Counted from the stretch's first letter, positions 34,594 through 43,689 are shown. The stretch: 64,000 nucleotides of DNA from Nocardia lijiangensis NBRC 108240 (GCF_001613045.1 NZ_BDBP01000034.1:29553-93552), one strand, 5' to 3'. Numbers and translations: made by a program. Notes: generated by a model not told the origin, from the sequence alone.

Positions 34594-35454
34594 TCAGCGC
34601 CGGTCGACCCCGGCCAAGCCCAGCTTGCCCGCCAGCCGCTCGAGGTAGGCGCGGACTTCGTCCGCGTCGCGGTCGGGCAGGCCGAAAACCGCTTCCGTCA
34701 CACCGAGTTCGGCCCACTGCGCCAATTGCGCCGCGTCGTGCCGCCCGGCCAGCGCGACGATCTCGGGGGTCTCGGTGCGCCCGTGTTCGCGCCAGATCCG
34801 GTGCAGCAGTTCGATCTTCTCGCCGAGGCCTTCCTCGGTGGGCGTGGTGATCCACCCGTCCGCGTTCTTGGCGAGCCAGGCGAACGACTTCTCGCCGCCC
34901 GCGGCGCCGAGCAGCACGGGGATGCGCTTCTGCGTCGGCTTGGGCCAGGACCAGCTCGGTCCGAAGTTCACGAACTCGCCGGAGAAGCTCGCCTCCTCCT
35001 CGCTCCAGATCGCCCGCATCGCGTCCAGGTGTTCGCGCAGCACCGTGCGCCGCTTGTTGGCGGGCACCCCGTGATGGGCGAGTTCGTCGGTGTTCCAGCC
35101 GAATCCGACGCCGAGACTGACCCGGCCGCCGGACAGGTGATCCAGCGAGGCGATGGCCTTGGCCAGGGTGATCGGGTGGTGTTCGGCGGGCAGCGCCACC
35201 GCGGTCGAGAGCGTGATCCGCTCGGTCACCGCCGCGGCCGTGCCCAGCGCGACCCAGGGGTCGAGGGTGCGCAGATATCGGTCGTCGGGCAGGCTCGCGT
35301 CGCCGGTGCGCGGATGCGCGGCCGCGCGCACCACCGGAATGTGCGTGTGCTCGGGCACATAGAACGAGTCGAACCCTGCCCGCTCGGCCGCCGCGGCCGC
35401 GTCGGCGGGCGTGATGCCCCGGTCACTGGTGAACAACACGATCCCGTACCGCAT
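34594..35454 (-). CDS. LLM-class (F420- or flavin-dependent) oxidoreductase
   Basis: 286 aa from ATG at 35454 (GGGAG site, 8 nt), where the family N-terminus MRYGIVLFTSDRGITPADAA begins. TIM-barrel luciferase-like fold: FYVPEHTHIP, TLDPWVALGTAAAVTERITLST, HHPITLAKAIASLDHLSGGRVSLGVGFGWNTDEL and a C-terminal RIPVLLGAAGG. Such enzymes use F420H2 or FMN; mycolate actinomycetes have many. A palindrome matching the KstR operator lies 25 nt upstream, suggesting control by the sterol-catabolism repressor and a role in steroid or lipid degradation. Confidence 0.88.
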   Translation of the reverse strand: MRYGIVLFTSDRGITPADAAAAAERAGFDSFYVPEHTHIPVVRAAAHPRTGDASLPDDRYLRTLDPWVALGTAAAVTERITLSTAVALPAEHHPITLAKAIASLDHLSGGRVSLGVGFGWNTDELAHHGVPANKRRTVLREHLDAMRAIWSEEEASFSGEFVNFGPSWSWPKPTQKRIPVLLGAAGGEKSFAWLAKNADGWITTPTEEGLGEKIELLHRIWREHGRTETPEIVALAGRHDAAQLAQWAELGVTEAVFGLPDRDADEVRAYLERLAGKLGLAGVDRR

Positions 35455-35478
35455 CGTACGCACTCCCATCGCCAGAAT

Positions 35479-35492
35479 TAGAACAAGTTCTA
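35479..35492 (-). promoter_or_regulatory. KstR-type operator
   Basis: TAGAACAAGTTCTA, arms TAGAAC/GTTCTA, fits the published KstR consensus TnnAACnnGTTnnA at all fixed positions. It lies 25-38 nt before the LLM start. KstR represses sterol-degradation genes until a steroid-CoA inducer binds. Confidence 0.65.
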
Positions 35493-35590
35493 CCATCTTT
35501 CGCCGCGCCGCACCACGAATCCGGCGTCCCGGACACGCCCGCTGACAGGCACGGATGCCGGACCCGCGCGCTACGACTACGTTCGCGGGC

Positions 35591-37111
35591 ATGGGTCTTG
35601 ACGCGCCGCCGGGAGGAGAAACCACTAACTCGCGAGCCGATCACCTCGGCTGGCGCAACCGATTGTGGCCACGTGGCGCCCCGCATCTGCCCGGCGTCAG
35701 CCAGGCCGTCGGGCTGCTGGTGGCCGACCGCCAAGCCACCGCCGACACCATCGTGGCCGCGCCCACTCCCCTGCAGCCGATCGACCTCACCGACGACGCC
35801 AGGGTCGCAGAGGTGCTCGATCTCGCCGTACGCGTCGGCGAGGTGGTGCTCGCCTCGGGCACCGGCGTCATGGATACCACCACCCAGGTGCGTTTCATCG
35901 CGGCCACCTACGGCTTGGCCCGCTGCGATATCGATGTCACCTACGACGCGATCCGCATCTGGGCCGACCGCGGCCCGCGGCTGCCGCCCGCGAGCACGAT
36001 GCGCATCGTGCAGTACCGCGCGCTCGACTTCACCCGGCTGGCCGCGGTGGACCGGCTCACCCGGCGCATCCGCACCCAGGTGGTCGCGCCCGAGGACGCG
36101 CGCGCCGCGCTCGACGCCATCACCTCCGCGCCACACCCGTACCACCGCTGGACGGCGACGTTCGGCTGGTCGCTGCTCGCCGCCGCCATCGCCGTGCTAC
36201 TCGGCGCGGGCATGGTCGTCGCGGCGCTCAGTTTCGCCACCACTGCGGCCATCGACCGGACGAACCGGGTGCTGAACCGGTACGGGCTGCCGTTCTTCTT
36301 CCAGCACATGGCGGGCGGACTCATCGCCGCGATCCCCGCCATCGCGCTGTCCACGCTGGCCGAACCGCTCGGCGTCCGGGCCGATCCCACGCTCATCATC
36401 GCGGCGGGCATCACCGTGCTGCTCAGTGGTCTGCAATTGGTCGGTTCGGTGCAGGACGCCATCACCGGAGCGCCGATCACCGCGACCGCACGGCTGTTCG
36501 AGGTAATGATGATGACCGGCGGCATCGTCGCGGGCATCGCGCTGGCGCTGCGCTTGGGGCCGCTGGTGGGCGCCACCGTGCCGTCCATCGATATGACATC
36601 GGGTCCCGACATCACCGATCTGCCGGTCAAGATCGCGGCGGGTGCGGTCGCCGCGCTGGCCTTCGCGCTCGCCTGCTACGCCGAGAAACGGGCGCTGGCC
36701 GCCGCGGCGATCGGCGGCGCGGCGGGCGCGATCAGCTATCTGCTCGTCCAGCACGCCGGGTTCGGTCCGGTGATCTCCTCGGGGGTGGCCGCCACCCTGG
36801 TCGGTCTGGCCGGTGGTCTGATGGCCCGCCGCGCGCTCACGCCCCCGCTGGTCGTCGCGGTCGCGGGCATCACGCCGCTGCTGCCCGGTCTCAGCGTGTA
36901 CCGCGGGCTCTACGCCATGCTCACCGACGAACCGTTGATCGGCTTCGATCAGCTGCTGGCCGCCTTCGGCATCGGCTGCGCGCTGGCCGCGGGTGTGACA
37001 CTGGGTGAATGGTGCGACCGCACGCTGCGCCGTCCGCGCATCCTCAGCCGCTTCGGTTCGCTGCGACGACCGATCGTGCGGCGCAGACGGCGCGCGAATC
37101 CCGCACACTGA
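35591..37111 (+). CDS. ThrE-like threonine/serine exporter family protein
   Basis: 506 aa from ATG at 35591; ATG at 35555 is also in frame. N-terminal cytoplasmic ThrE domain (about 40-210) with LDLAVRVGEVVLASGTGVMDTT, then about ten membrane segments (for example WSLLAAAIAVLLGAGMVVAAL, MAGGLIAAIPAIALSTLA, CALAAGVTLGEW) covering ThrE and ThrE_2 modules fused in one chain, as in Corynebacterium ThrE (489 aa). It exports threonine or serine using the proton motive force. TACGTT lies 7 nt before ATG 35591, so a leaderless start is possible. Confidence 0.88.
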   Translation: MGLDAPPGGETTNSRADHLGWRNRLWPRGAPHLPGVSQAVGLLVADRQATADTIVAAPTPLQPIDLTDDARVAEVLDLAVRVGEVVLASGTGVMDTTTQVRFIAATYGLARCDIDVTYDAIRIWADRGPRLPPASTMRIVQYRALDFTRLAAVDRLTRRIRTQVVAPEDARAALDAITSAPHPYHRWTATFGWSLLAAAIAVLLGAGMVVAALSFATTAAIDRTNRVLNRYGLPFFFQHMAGGLIAAIPAIALSTLAEPLGVRADPTLIIAAGITVLLSGLQLVGSVQDAITGAPITATARLFEVMMMTGGIVAGIALALRLGPLVGATVPSIDMTSGPDITDLPVKIAAGAVAALAFALACYAEKRALAAAAIGGAAGAISYLLVQHAGFGPVISSGVAATLVGLAGGLMARRALTPPLVVAVAGITPLLPGLSVYRGLYAMLTDEPLIGFDQLLAAFGIGCALAAGVTLGEWCDRTLRRPRILSRFGSLRRPIVRRRRRANPAH

Positions 37112-37170
37112 TACCGTGCCGCCACTCGGATGCGGCAGGCCCGGCGACCCGGTATGGTCGTTGCGGTTAG

Positions 37171-37189
37171 TTAGGGTAGCCAAACAAGT
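37171..37189 (+). promoter_or_regulatory. Candidate iron box (IdeR/DtxR) for heme oxygenase
   Basis: TTAGGGTAGCCAAACAAGT matches 12 of 19 positions of the consensus TTAGGTTAGGCTAACCTAA, best in the left half. It is 34-52 nt before the heme oxygenase ATG, and such genes are IdeR/DtxR targets in related bacteria. Confidence 0.45.
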
Positions 37190-37222
37190 CGGCTGCCGCG
37201 GACGACGACGAGGTGGTTCGGA

Positions 37223-37885
37223 ATGTCGGAGGCAGTATCTTTCTCGGCACGCATCCGGTCCGCTACCGCACGTCAGCACGCGAACGCGGAGAACTCCTCG
37301 TTCATCAGCGACATGCTCGGCGGTGTGCTCGGCATCGACTCCTACCATCGCTACACCGGCCAGCTGTGGTTCATCTACCGCGCGCTGGAGGCACGCTGGC
37401 CCGAACTGGCCGATGACACCGTCGCGGGCCCCTTCATCAAGCCGGAGCTGGCCAGGACCGCCGAACTCGAACGCGATCTCGCCGCGCTGCTCGGCCCGAA
37501 CTGGCGCACCGAACTGCGGGCGCTGCCGGCCACCGCCGCCTACGCCGAGCGCATCGAGGAGTGCGCGCGCGACTGGCCCGCCGGCTACATCGCCCACCAC
37601 TACACCCGGTATCTCGGCGATCTGTCCGGCGGTCAGGTGATCCGCGGCACCGCCGAGAAGCTGTGGGACCTGCCGCGCCGCGGCGACGGCGTTCGGTTCT
37701 ACGTCTTCGACGACATCGCGAATCCGGCCGCTTTCAAACGCGAATACCGCGCGCTGCTCGACGACCTGTCGGTGGACGAGCTCGAGCGCAGGCGGGTGCT
37801 CGAGGAGTGCCAGCGCGCCTTCGACTTCAACACCGCGATCTTCGCCGAACTCGCCGAAGAGTTTCCGGCACGCCGCCCGTCCTGA
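37223..37885 (+). CDS. hmuO: Biliverdin-producing heme oxygenase
   Basis: 220 aa, usual length for HmuO. The proximal heme ligand is H19 (SATARQHANAENS), and the distal helix shows YLGDLSGGQVIRG (about 133-145). It opens heme to release iron, biliverdin and CO in the cytosol, using an external electron donor. It stands alone behind a possible IdeR box, so low iron should induce it. Its stop is 3 nt from the stop of the convergent sugar-transferase gene. Confidence 0.95.
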   Translation: MSEAVSFSARIRSATARQHANAENSSFISDMLGGVLGIDSYHRYTGQLWFIYRALEARWPELADDTVAGPFIKPELARTAELERDLAALLGPNWRTELRALPATAAYAERIEECARDWPAGYIAHHYTRYLGDLSGGQVIRGTAEKLWDLPRRGDGVRFYVFDDIANPAAFKREYRALLDDLSVDELERRRVLEECQRAFDFNTAIFAELAEEFPARRPS

Positions 37886-37888
37886 CGA

Positions 37889-39403
37889 TCAGTAGGCGCC
37901 CTCGCCGCGCGCGACCGCGCCGACGGTCTTGGCGATCAGCAGCAGGTCGAGCACCATCGACCAGTTCTCCACGTACGAAAGATCCAGCCGCACCGAATCT
38001 TCCAGCGAGAGGTCCGATCGGCCGCTCACCTGCCACAGGCCGGTGACGCCCGGTTTGACCAGCAGCCTGCGCCGCATCTCGCCGTCGTAGGTGTCCACCT
38101 CGCGCTGCACCTGCGGCCGCGGGCCGACGACGCTCATATCGCCGCGCAGCACGTTGAAGAACTGCGGCAGCTCGTCCAGGCTGAACTTCCTGATCACCCG
38201 CCCGACGGGCGTCACCCGCGGATCTTCCTTCATCTTGAAGAACACCGGGTTTCCGCCGTTGGCCTCGATCAGCGCGGACACGGTGTGCTCGGCGTCCTGG
38301 TACATGCTGCGGAACTTGATCATCTGGAACGGCTTGCCGCCGCGCCCGATTCGCTCCGAAAGATAGAACACGGGTCCGGGGCTGGTCAGTTTGACCGCGA
38401 GCGCGATGCCGAGCAGTACCGGCGCGATCGCCAGCAGCACGCCCGCGGCGAAACACGCGTCGAAGACCGCCTTTCCGGTCGACTTGGCCCGGTCGTACTG
38501 CGGTTTGGCGATGTGCAGCATCGGCATTCCCGCGACGAGCCGGTTGGTCAGCCGGGTCCCCGAGATGTCCACCACGCCCGGCGCGACGATCAGCTCGACG
38601 CCGAGGGGATCGAGTTCCCAAGCCATCCTGCGCAATTCGGCCGGACCCAGGTAGTCCGTCGTGGTGACCGCGACGGTGTCCGCACCGCTGCGGCGCACCG
38701 CATCCAGCACCGAGCGATCATCGCCGACGACGGAGAAGGTGCGGCCGGACACCTGGAGCCGGGACCGGCCGATCGCGGCGAAGCCGTCCGGAATACACAC
38801 GCCCACAATGCGATAGCCGGAATCCGGATCGCGGGAGAACGCGCTCGCCATCGCCTGCGCCGCTTCCGGCGCGCCGACCACGAGCACCGAGGTCAGGTAC
38901 TCCGCGCGACCGCGCCGCCTGCCCCGGGTGTGCCAGCGCCAGGCCAGCCTGCTGAACATCAGGCCGAGCAGCCCGAGCGGCAGCGCGATCGCCAAATAGC
39001 CACGCGCGAATTCGATCTGGACGATCAGCGAGACGATCGCCAGCGCGCCGAACAGTCGTAGCGTGGCCGAGACCAGCCGCCGGTACTCCTCGGTCCCCGA
39101 GCCGACCACCTGCGGCGAGCGGGTGTTCGAGACGGCGAGGAACAGCGCCCAGGTGAGCGCGAGCGTCACGGAAACGACCGTGTAGCCGACCTCGTAGGGC
39201 ATCCGCCAGGCCAGCGGCGGCGCGACCGGCCCGCCGAACCTGATCACCTGGGCCAGCCCGATCGCCGCCCCGATGACGAGCACATCCGTTGTGGCCAAGT
39301 GTCTTACGTAGTCGGCTTGCCAGCGTTCCCGCTCGGAACGCGGCGCGCTGAGCGACGGACCGGATATCTCGAGATCGTCGCCGTCGGTGAGCTCGTAGCT
39401 CAT
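37889..39403 (-). CDS. Polyprenyl glycosylphosphotransferase (initiating sugar transferase)
   Basis: 504 aa from ATG at 39403 (GGGGAGG site). N-terminal membrane segments (DVLVIGAAIGLAQVIRFGG, VGYTVVSVTLALTWALFLAVS, LFGALAIVSLIVQIEF) precede a CoA-binding-like cytosolic domain, a further membrane hairpin (ACFAAGVLLAIAPVLLGIALAVKL) and the catalytic domain with IKFRSMYQDAE, KFSLDELPQFFNVLRGDMSVVGPRP and KPGVTGLWQVSGRSDLS. It transfers a sugar-1-phosphate to undecaprenyl phosphate, the first step of the surface polysaccharide. Divergent from the deoxysugar genes across a 493-nt region. Confidence 0.94.
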   Translation of the reverse strand: MSYELTDGDDLEISGPSLSAPRSERERWQADYVRHLATTDVLVIGAAIGLAQVIRFGGPVAPPLAWRMPYEVGYTVVSVTLALTWALFLAVSNTRSPQVVGSGTEEYRRLVSATLRLFGALAIVSLIVQIEFARGYLAIALPLGLLGLMFSRLAWRWHTRGRRRGRAEYLTSVLVVGAPEAAQAMASAFSRDPDSGYRIVGVCIPDGFAAIGRSRLQVSGRTFSVVGDDRSVLDAVRRSGADTVAVTTTDYLGPAELRRMAWELDPLGVELIVAPGVVDISGTRLTNRLVAGMPMLHIAKPQYDRAKSTGKAVFDACFAAGVLLAIAPVLLGIALAVKLTSPGPVFYLSERIGRGGKPFQMIKFRSMYQDAEHTVSALIEANGGNPVFFKMKEDPRVTPVGRVIRKFSLDELPQFFNVLRGDMSVVGPRPQVQREVDTYDGEMRRRLLVKPGVTGLWQVSGRSDLSLEDSVRLDLSYVENWSMVLDLLLIAKTVGAVARGEGAY

Positions 39404-39896
39404 GGAACACACACCTCCCCCTGGGAGAGAATTCGTCGCCCCCGATCCCCGTCGATCGGCCCCCGCAACCCGCATCGGCCGCCCCGGGGTGTTCGGTCAT
39501 TCGACGGCCAACAGCAGATTGTTACAGAACCTGAATCGATATGCATATCGAATGCCAAGTCTCGCAATGTATTCCAGAAAATAGCGGACAAAGTATCGGT
39601 CGGTTTTCAACCCGGACTCGAAAAACGAGCAGGGGCGAAAGATCGCGGCAGGTGGTGTCCCCGAACTGCTTCCGGATCGAAACGAGGGCGAGCGGGCCGA
39701 GCGGGAGCCATCCCCGATAGCGGGCCCGATGCCCGCCCGCGACACGCCGGGAGACTTGTCCGTAACCCGCTACCCCCCAATCGCTTTCATCCGCCATATC
39801 GATGCCGTTCGCTGTAACGTCTCACTGGATCGCCTCGCCGCCAGGGCGTACCGGCCAGTGCCGGGCGATCGTTCTCTCGGCAGAAGGTGGGTCTGC
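39404..39896. other. Large intergenic control region of the polysaccharide locus
   Basis: A stretch of 493 nt between two divergent transcription units, with a noticeably AT-richer part (about 39515-39690). It holds the perfect 16-bp palindrome at 39536-39551, candidate promoter pieces such as TTGTTA (39519-39524) and a small CTCG-A5-CGAG hairpin. No convincing gene is present; open frames here lack codon bias and ribosome binding sites. Confidence 0.55.
39536..39551. promoter_or_regulatory. Perfect 16-bp palindrome
   Basis: TCGATATGCATATCGA is its own reverse complement. It is AT-rich within a GC-rich genome and lies 133 nt before the sugar-transferase start and 346 nt before the methyltransferase start, a likely repressor or activator site for the locus. 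Confidence 0.6.
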
Positions 39897-41207
39897 ATGC
39901 GTTGTCGTCTGTGTGATTCCGCGCGCCTTTCGAGCGTGCTCGACCTCGGCGCGACGCCGCCCTGCGAGAAATTCCTCGCGGCCGACGAACTCGACCTCCC
40001 GGAGCCCACTTATCCGCTGCATCTCCGGCTGTGCGAGGACTGTCTGCTCCTACAAATTCCGGCCTTGATCACGCCCGAGGAAACATTTACCGAATACGCC
40101 TATTTCGCTTCGTATTCCGAAAGCTGGGTGCGGCACGCTGAAAGATTCGTTTCGCACGCCATCGAGAGACTGGACCTCGGAGCCGAGTCCTTCGTCGTGG
40201 AGGCCGCGAGCAACGACGGCTATCTGCTCCGGCACATGGTCGCCGCGGGTATCCGCTGTCTCGGCATCGAACCGTCGGTGAACGTCGGCGCGGCTGCCCG
40301 CGCACTCGGTGTGCCGACCGAAACCCAGTTCCTGGACGAGGATTCGGCGGCGAAGGTCCGCGCGACCCACGGACCCGCCGACCTGGTCGTCGCCAACAAC
40401 GTCTACGCGCACGTGCCCGACCTGCGCGGGTTCACCCGTGCGCTGCGCGCCCTGCTGGCCGACGACGGCTGGCTGACGATCGAGGTGCACCACGCGGCGA
40501 ATCTGCTGCGGCTCGGGCAGTTCGACACCATCTATCACGAGCACTTCCAGTACTACACGGTGCTGTCGGCGCAACGTGCGCTCGCCACGGCCGGACTCAC
40601 CGTCGTCGACGTGGAACTGCTTGCCACGCACGGTGGTTCGATTCGCCTCTGGGCCCGGCCCGAGGCGGCGGCCGGAGGGCCCGGCGAACGGGTCGCCGAG
40701 GTTCTGCGCGACGAGGCCGAGGCCGGGCTGCACGACCCCGACGGCTACCGAGCCCTCGCCCCGCGCGCCGCGCACGTCCGTCAGGAGCTGCTGCGCTATC
40801 TGCTCGAGCGGCGCGCCGAAGGCAAGCGGGTGGTCGGCTACGGCGCACCGGGCAAGGGCAACACCCTGCTCAACTACTGCGGCATCCGGCCCGACCTGCT
40901 CGAGTACACGGTCGACCGGAACCCGTACAAGCACGGCCGCTTCACGCCGGGCACGCGCATCCCGATCCACGCGCCCGACCGCATCGACGCCGATCGCCCG
41001 GACGTGGTGCTCGTGCTGCCGTGGAATCTGGAGACCGAGCTGACCGCGCAGCTGCGCCACATCGCCGACTGGGGCGGCGAGCTGGTCTACCCGCTGCCGA
41101 CCGTGCATCGCGCCGACCTCACCGGCGCGGACCGAGACGACGCCGCGGGGTCCACGGCGCCCACCGACAACGACTTCGAACACTTCACGGGGAGGCCCGC
41201 ACGATGA
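39897..41207 (+). CDS. C-methyltransferase of deoxysugar type (zinc-binding, class I)
   Basis: 436 aa from ATG at 39897 (GAAGGTGG site). Three modules: an N-terminal zinc site (C3, C6, C46, C49), a SAM domain with the glycine motif EAASNDGYLLRHM (about 102-114), GIEPSVNVG as ribose-binding acidic loop, and a C-terminal domain (GKRVVGYGAPGKGNTLLNY). The active-site pattern of sugar C-3-methyltransferases (TcaB9/NovU/TylCIII group) is complete: EYAYFASYS and IYHEHF (Y213, E215, H216). It methylates a keto-sugar nucleotide to give a branched sugar. Overlaps the next gene by 4 nt. Confidence 0.92.
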   Translation: MRCRLCDSARLSSVLDLGATPPCEKFLAADELDLPEPTYPLHLRLCEDCLLLQIPALITPEETFTEYAYFASYSESWVRHAERFVSHAIERLDLGAESFVVEAASNDGYLLRHMVAAGIRCLGIEPSVNVGAAARALGVPTETQFLDEDSAAKVRATHGPADLVVANNVYAHVPDLRGFTRALRALLADDGWLTIEVHHAANLLRLGQFDTIYHEHFQYYTVLSAQRALATAGLTVVDVELLATHGGSIRLWARPEAAAGGPGERVAEVLRDEAEAGLHDPDGYRALAPRAAHVRQELLRYLLERRAEGKRVVGYGAPGKGNTLLNYCGIRPDLLEYTVDRNPYKHGRFTPGTRIPIHAPDRIDADRPDVVLVLPWNLETELTAQLRHIADWGGELVYPLPTVHRADLTGADRDDAAGSTAPTDNDFEHFTGRPAR

Positions 41208-41980
41208 AAGTTGTGCTGTTCTGTGGCGGCTACGGGATGCGGATGCGTGACGGCTCCGACGACATGATCCCCAAGCCGATGCAGCTGGTCGGTCCGCGAC
41301 CGCTGCTGTGGCACGTGATGCGCTACTACGCGCACTTCGGCCACAAGGAGTTCATCCTGTGCCTCGGCTACGGCGCCGAGCACATCAAGAACTTCTTCCT
41401 CACCTACGAGGAGTCGGTCTCCAACGACTTCGTCATCCGCGAGGGCCGTGTCGAGTTGCTGCGCAGCGATATCAGCGACTGGTCCATCACCTTCGCGGAC
41501 ACCGGCGTGGAATCGCCCATCGGCGAGCGGCTTCGGCGGGTCAGGCAGTACGTCGGCGAGGACGAGATGTTCCTGGCCAACTACGCCGACGTGCTGACCG
41601 ACGCGCCGCTGGACGAGATGGTCGCCAGGTTCACCGCCTCCGGCGCGGCGGCCTCCATGATGGTCGTGCCGCCGCAATCCTCGTTCCACTGCGTCGATCT
41701 CACCCCGACCGGCGAGGTCAAGGACATCATGCCGGTCTCCAGGATGCCGCTGTGGGAGAACGGCGGGTACTTCGTGCTCACCCAGGAGGTGTTCGACCTG
41801 CTGCCGCCCGACGGCGATCTGGTGGCCGACGCGTGCGGCACGCTGGCCGGGCAGGGCAGGCTGTTCGGGTACCGGCACCTCGGTTTCTGGAAGCCCGCCG
41901 ACACGTTCAAGGAACGCGCGGAACTCGATGCGGGCTACCGCGCGGGCCTGCGGCCGTGGATGGTCTGGGAGCCCGCGTGA
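41204..41980 (+). CDS. Sugar-1-phosphate nucleotidyltransferase (RfbF-like)
   Basis: 258 aa. The N-terminal motif KVVLFCGGYGMRMRDGSDDMIPKPMQ (G-x-G-x-R and the PKP signature) and YGAEHIKNFFLTYEE plus FLANYADVLTDAPLDEMV resemble glucose-1-phosphate cytidylyltransferase, which makes CDP-glucose for 3,6-dideoxy or branched sugars. The nucleotide specificity cannot be read with certainty. ATGA overlaps link it to the methyltransferase before and, through GTGA, to the deacetylase after. Confidence 0.9.
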   Translation: MKVVLFCGGYGMRMRDGSDDMIPKPMQLVGPRPLLWHVMRYYAHFGHKEFILCLGYGAEHIKNFFLTYEESVSNDFVIREGRVELLRSDISDWSITFADTGVESPIGERLRRVRQYVGEDEMFLANYADVLTDAPLDEMVARFTASGAAASMMVVPPQSSFHCVDLTPTGEVKDIMPVSRMPLWENGGYFVLTQEVFDLLPPDGDLVADACGTLAGQGRLFGYRHLGFWKPADTFKERAELDAGYRAGLRPWMVWEPA

Positions 41981-42627
41981 TTCCCCTGATCGCCGGGCCC
42001 GTCAGCGAGATCGCGGTGCTCGGCGCGCACTGCGACGACATCGCGATCGGCATGGGCGCCACGCTGCTCGCGCTGGCGCGCCGCCGCCCCGGCCTGCGGG
42101 TGCACGCGCTGGTGCTGTCGGGCGGCGGCACCGGACGCGAGGCCGAGGAGCGCGCCGCGCTCGCCGACTTCTGTCCCGGCGCAGCGCTCGCGCTCACGGT
42201 GCTGGACGTTCCCGATGGTCGCGCGCCCGCGCACTGGGATCGAATCAAGAACGCGCTGGCGGCTTTCCGCGTCGGATGCGCACCGGATCTGGTGTTCACG
42301 CCGCAGCGTGGCGACGCCCACCAGGATCACCGGCTGCTCGCGGAGCTGACGCCCACCGAGTTCCGCGATCACCTGGTGCTCGGCTACGAGATCCTCAAGT
42401 GGGAGACCGATACGCCGCGCCCCACCGTCTTTCAGCCGGTCTCCGCCGACCTCGCCGAGGAGAAGGCGCGGCTGCTGCACAAGCACTACCCCTCCCAAAC
42501 CGGGCGCGACTGGTTCGACGAGGCCGCGTTCCTCGGTCTGTCCCGGCTGCGCGGCGTACAGAGCCGGACCCGGCACGCGGAGGCATTCGTTCTGGACAAG
42601 GCCGTCGTCGAGCTGGGAGGCAGCTGA
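41977..42627 (+). CDS. PIG-L family deacetylase
   Basis: 216 aa. The zinc motif is visible as VLGAHCDDIAIGMGATL (A-H-x-D-D, about 14-18) and HQDH (about 115), the usual LmbE/PIG-L ligands. These enzymes remove N-acetyl groups from sugars (as MshB, or GlcNAc-PI deacetylase). In this operon it probably deacetylates a nucleotide-linked amino sugar or glycan intermediate. The GTG overlaps the previous stop by 4 nt; 2 nt separate it from the epimerase gene. Confidence 0.9.
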   Translation: MIPLIAGPVSEIAVLGAHCDDIAIGMGATLLALARRRPGLRVHALVLSGGGTGREAEERAALADFCPGAALALTVLDVPDGRAPAHWDRIKNALAAFRVGCAPDLVFTPQRGDAHQDHRLLAELTPTEFRDHLVLGYEILKWETDTPRPTVFQPVSADLAEEKARLLHKHYPSQTGRDWFDEAAFLGLSRLRGVQSRTRHAEAFVLDKAVVELGGS

Positions 42628-42629
42628 AC

Positions 42630-43664
42630 ATGCGGGTACTGCTCACCGGACACCAGGGCTATCTGGGCACCGTCATGGCGCCGGTGCTCCGCGCCGCGGG
42701 CCACGAGGTGGCCGGACTGGACTCCGGGTTCTTCGCCGACTGCGTGCTCGGCGTGTTCCCCGGCGATCCGCCGGGCTCGGCGGTCGACCTGCGCGATGTG
42801 CAGGTCGAGCGACTGACCGGGTTCGACGCGGTCGTCCATCTCGCGGCGCTGTCCAACGATCCGCTGGGCGCGCTCGCGCCCGAAATCACCTACGACATCA
42901 ACCATCACGCGTCTGTGCGGCTGGCCCGATTGGCGAAAGAGGCGGGCGTGCGCCGATTCCTGTACGCCTCGACCTGCTCGGTGTACGGCGCCGCGGGCGC
43001 GGACCTGGTGACCGAGGACGCGCCGCTGCGGCCGATCACCCCGTACGCGGAGAGCAAGGTGCGCGTCGAGGACGATGTCGCGGACCTGGCGGATTCCGGC
43101 TTCTCTCCCGTATTCCTGCGCAACGCCACGGCTTTCGGCTTCTCGCCGCGGCTGCGGGCCGACATCGTGCTGAACAATCTCGTCGGCTACGCCGTGCTCA
43201 CCGGCGAGGTGAAGGTGCTCTCCGATGGCACGCCGTGGCGTCCGCTGGTGCACGCGCGGGATATCGCCGCCGCCTTCGCGACCTGTCTCACGGCGCCGAT
43301 CGAGGCGATCCACGGCCGCGCGTTCAATATCGGCACCGAGGAGAACAACCTGACGGTCGCCGAGATCGCCGCGGCCGTGGTGGCCGCAGTGCCCGGCTCC
43401 CGGCTGCTCATCACCGGGGAGAACGGCGCCGATCCGCGCTCCTATCGCGTCGATTTCTCCGCCGCGCGCCAAGCCATCGGGTTCCGCGCCGAGTGGACCG
43501 TGCCCGCGGGCGCGTCCGAGCTGTACCGCGAGTACACCGCGAGGGGGCTGACCAGTGCCGACTTCTTCCACCGCTTCACCAGGCTTGCGCACCTACGCAA
43601 GCTGTGCGACTCCGGCGTGCTCGATGCCTCGATGCGCCGCACCGAGGCGGCGGCGCACCCGTGA
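42630..43664 (+). CDS. NAD-dependent epimerase/dehydratase (extended SDR)
   Basis: 344 aa. NAD motif LLTGHQGYLGTVM (GxxGxxG), AALSNDPLG, catalytic Ser in YASTCSVYG and Tyr/Lys in TPYAESKVRVE (about 144-148), with LVHARDIAAAF near 205. It modifies a nucleotide sugar (4-epimerisation, dehydration or 4-keto reduction); the 'DPLG' type is often found with C-methyltransferase and RfbF-like genes in branched-sugar clusters. Last gene of this co-directional run of four; the next gene is convergent. Confidence 0.92.
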   Translation: MRVLLTGHQGYLGTVMAPVLRAAGHEVAGLDSGFFADCVLGVFPGDPPGSAVDLRDVQVERLTGFDAVVHLAALSNDPLGALAPEITYDINHHASVRLARLAKEAGVRRFLYASTCSVYGAAGADLVTEDAPLRPITPYAESKVRVEDDVADLADSGFSPVFLRNATAFGFSPRLRADIVLNNLVGYAVLTGEVKVLSDGTPWRPLVHARDIAAAFATCLTAPIEAIHGRAFNIGTEENNLTVAEIAAAVVAAVPGSRLLITGENGADPRSYRVDFSAARQAIGFRAEWTVPAGASELYREYTARGLTSADFFHRFTRLAHLRKLCDSGVLDASMRRTEAAAHP

Positions 43665-43689
43665 TGCGGTACGCCGCAGGCCCTTTCGC

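Noticed and set aside
39299..39817. A 172-codon open frame through the 493-nt control region
   Set aside because: No ribosome binding site, no codon bias and it begins inside the sugar-transferase gene; the region looks regulatory.
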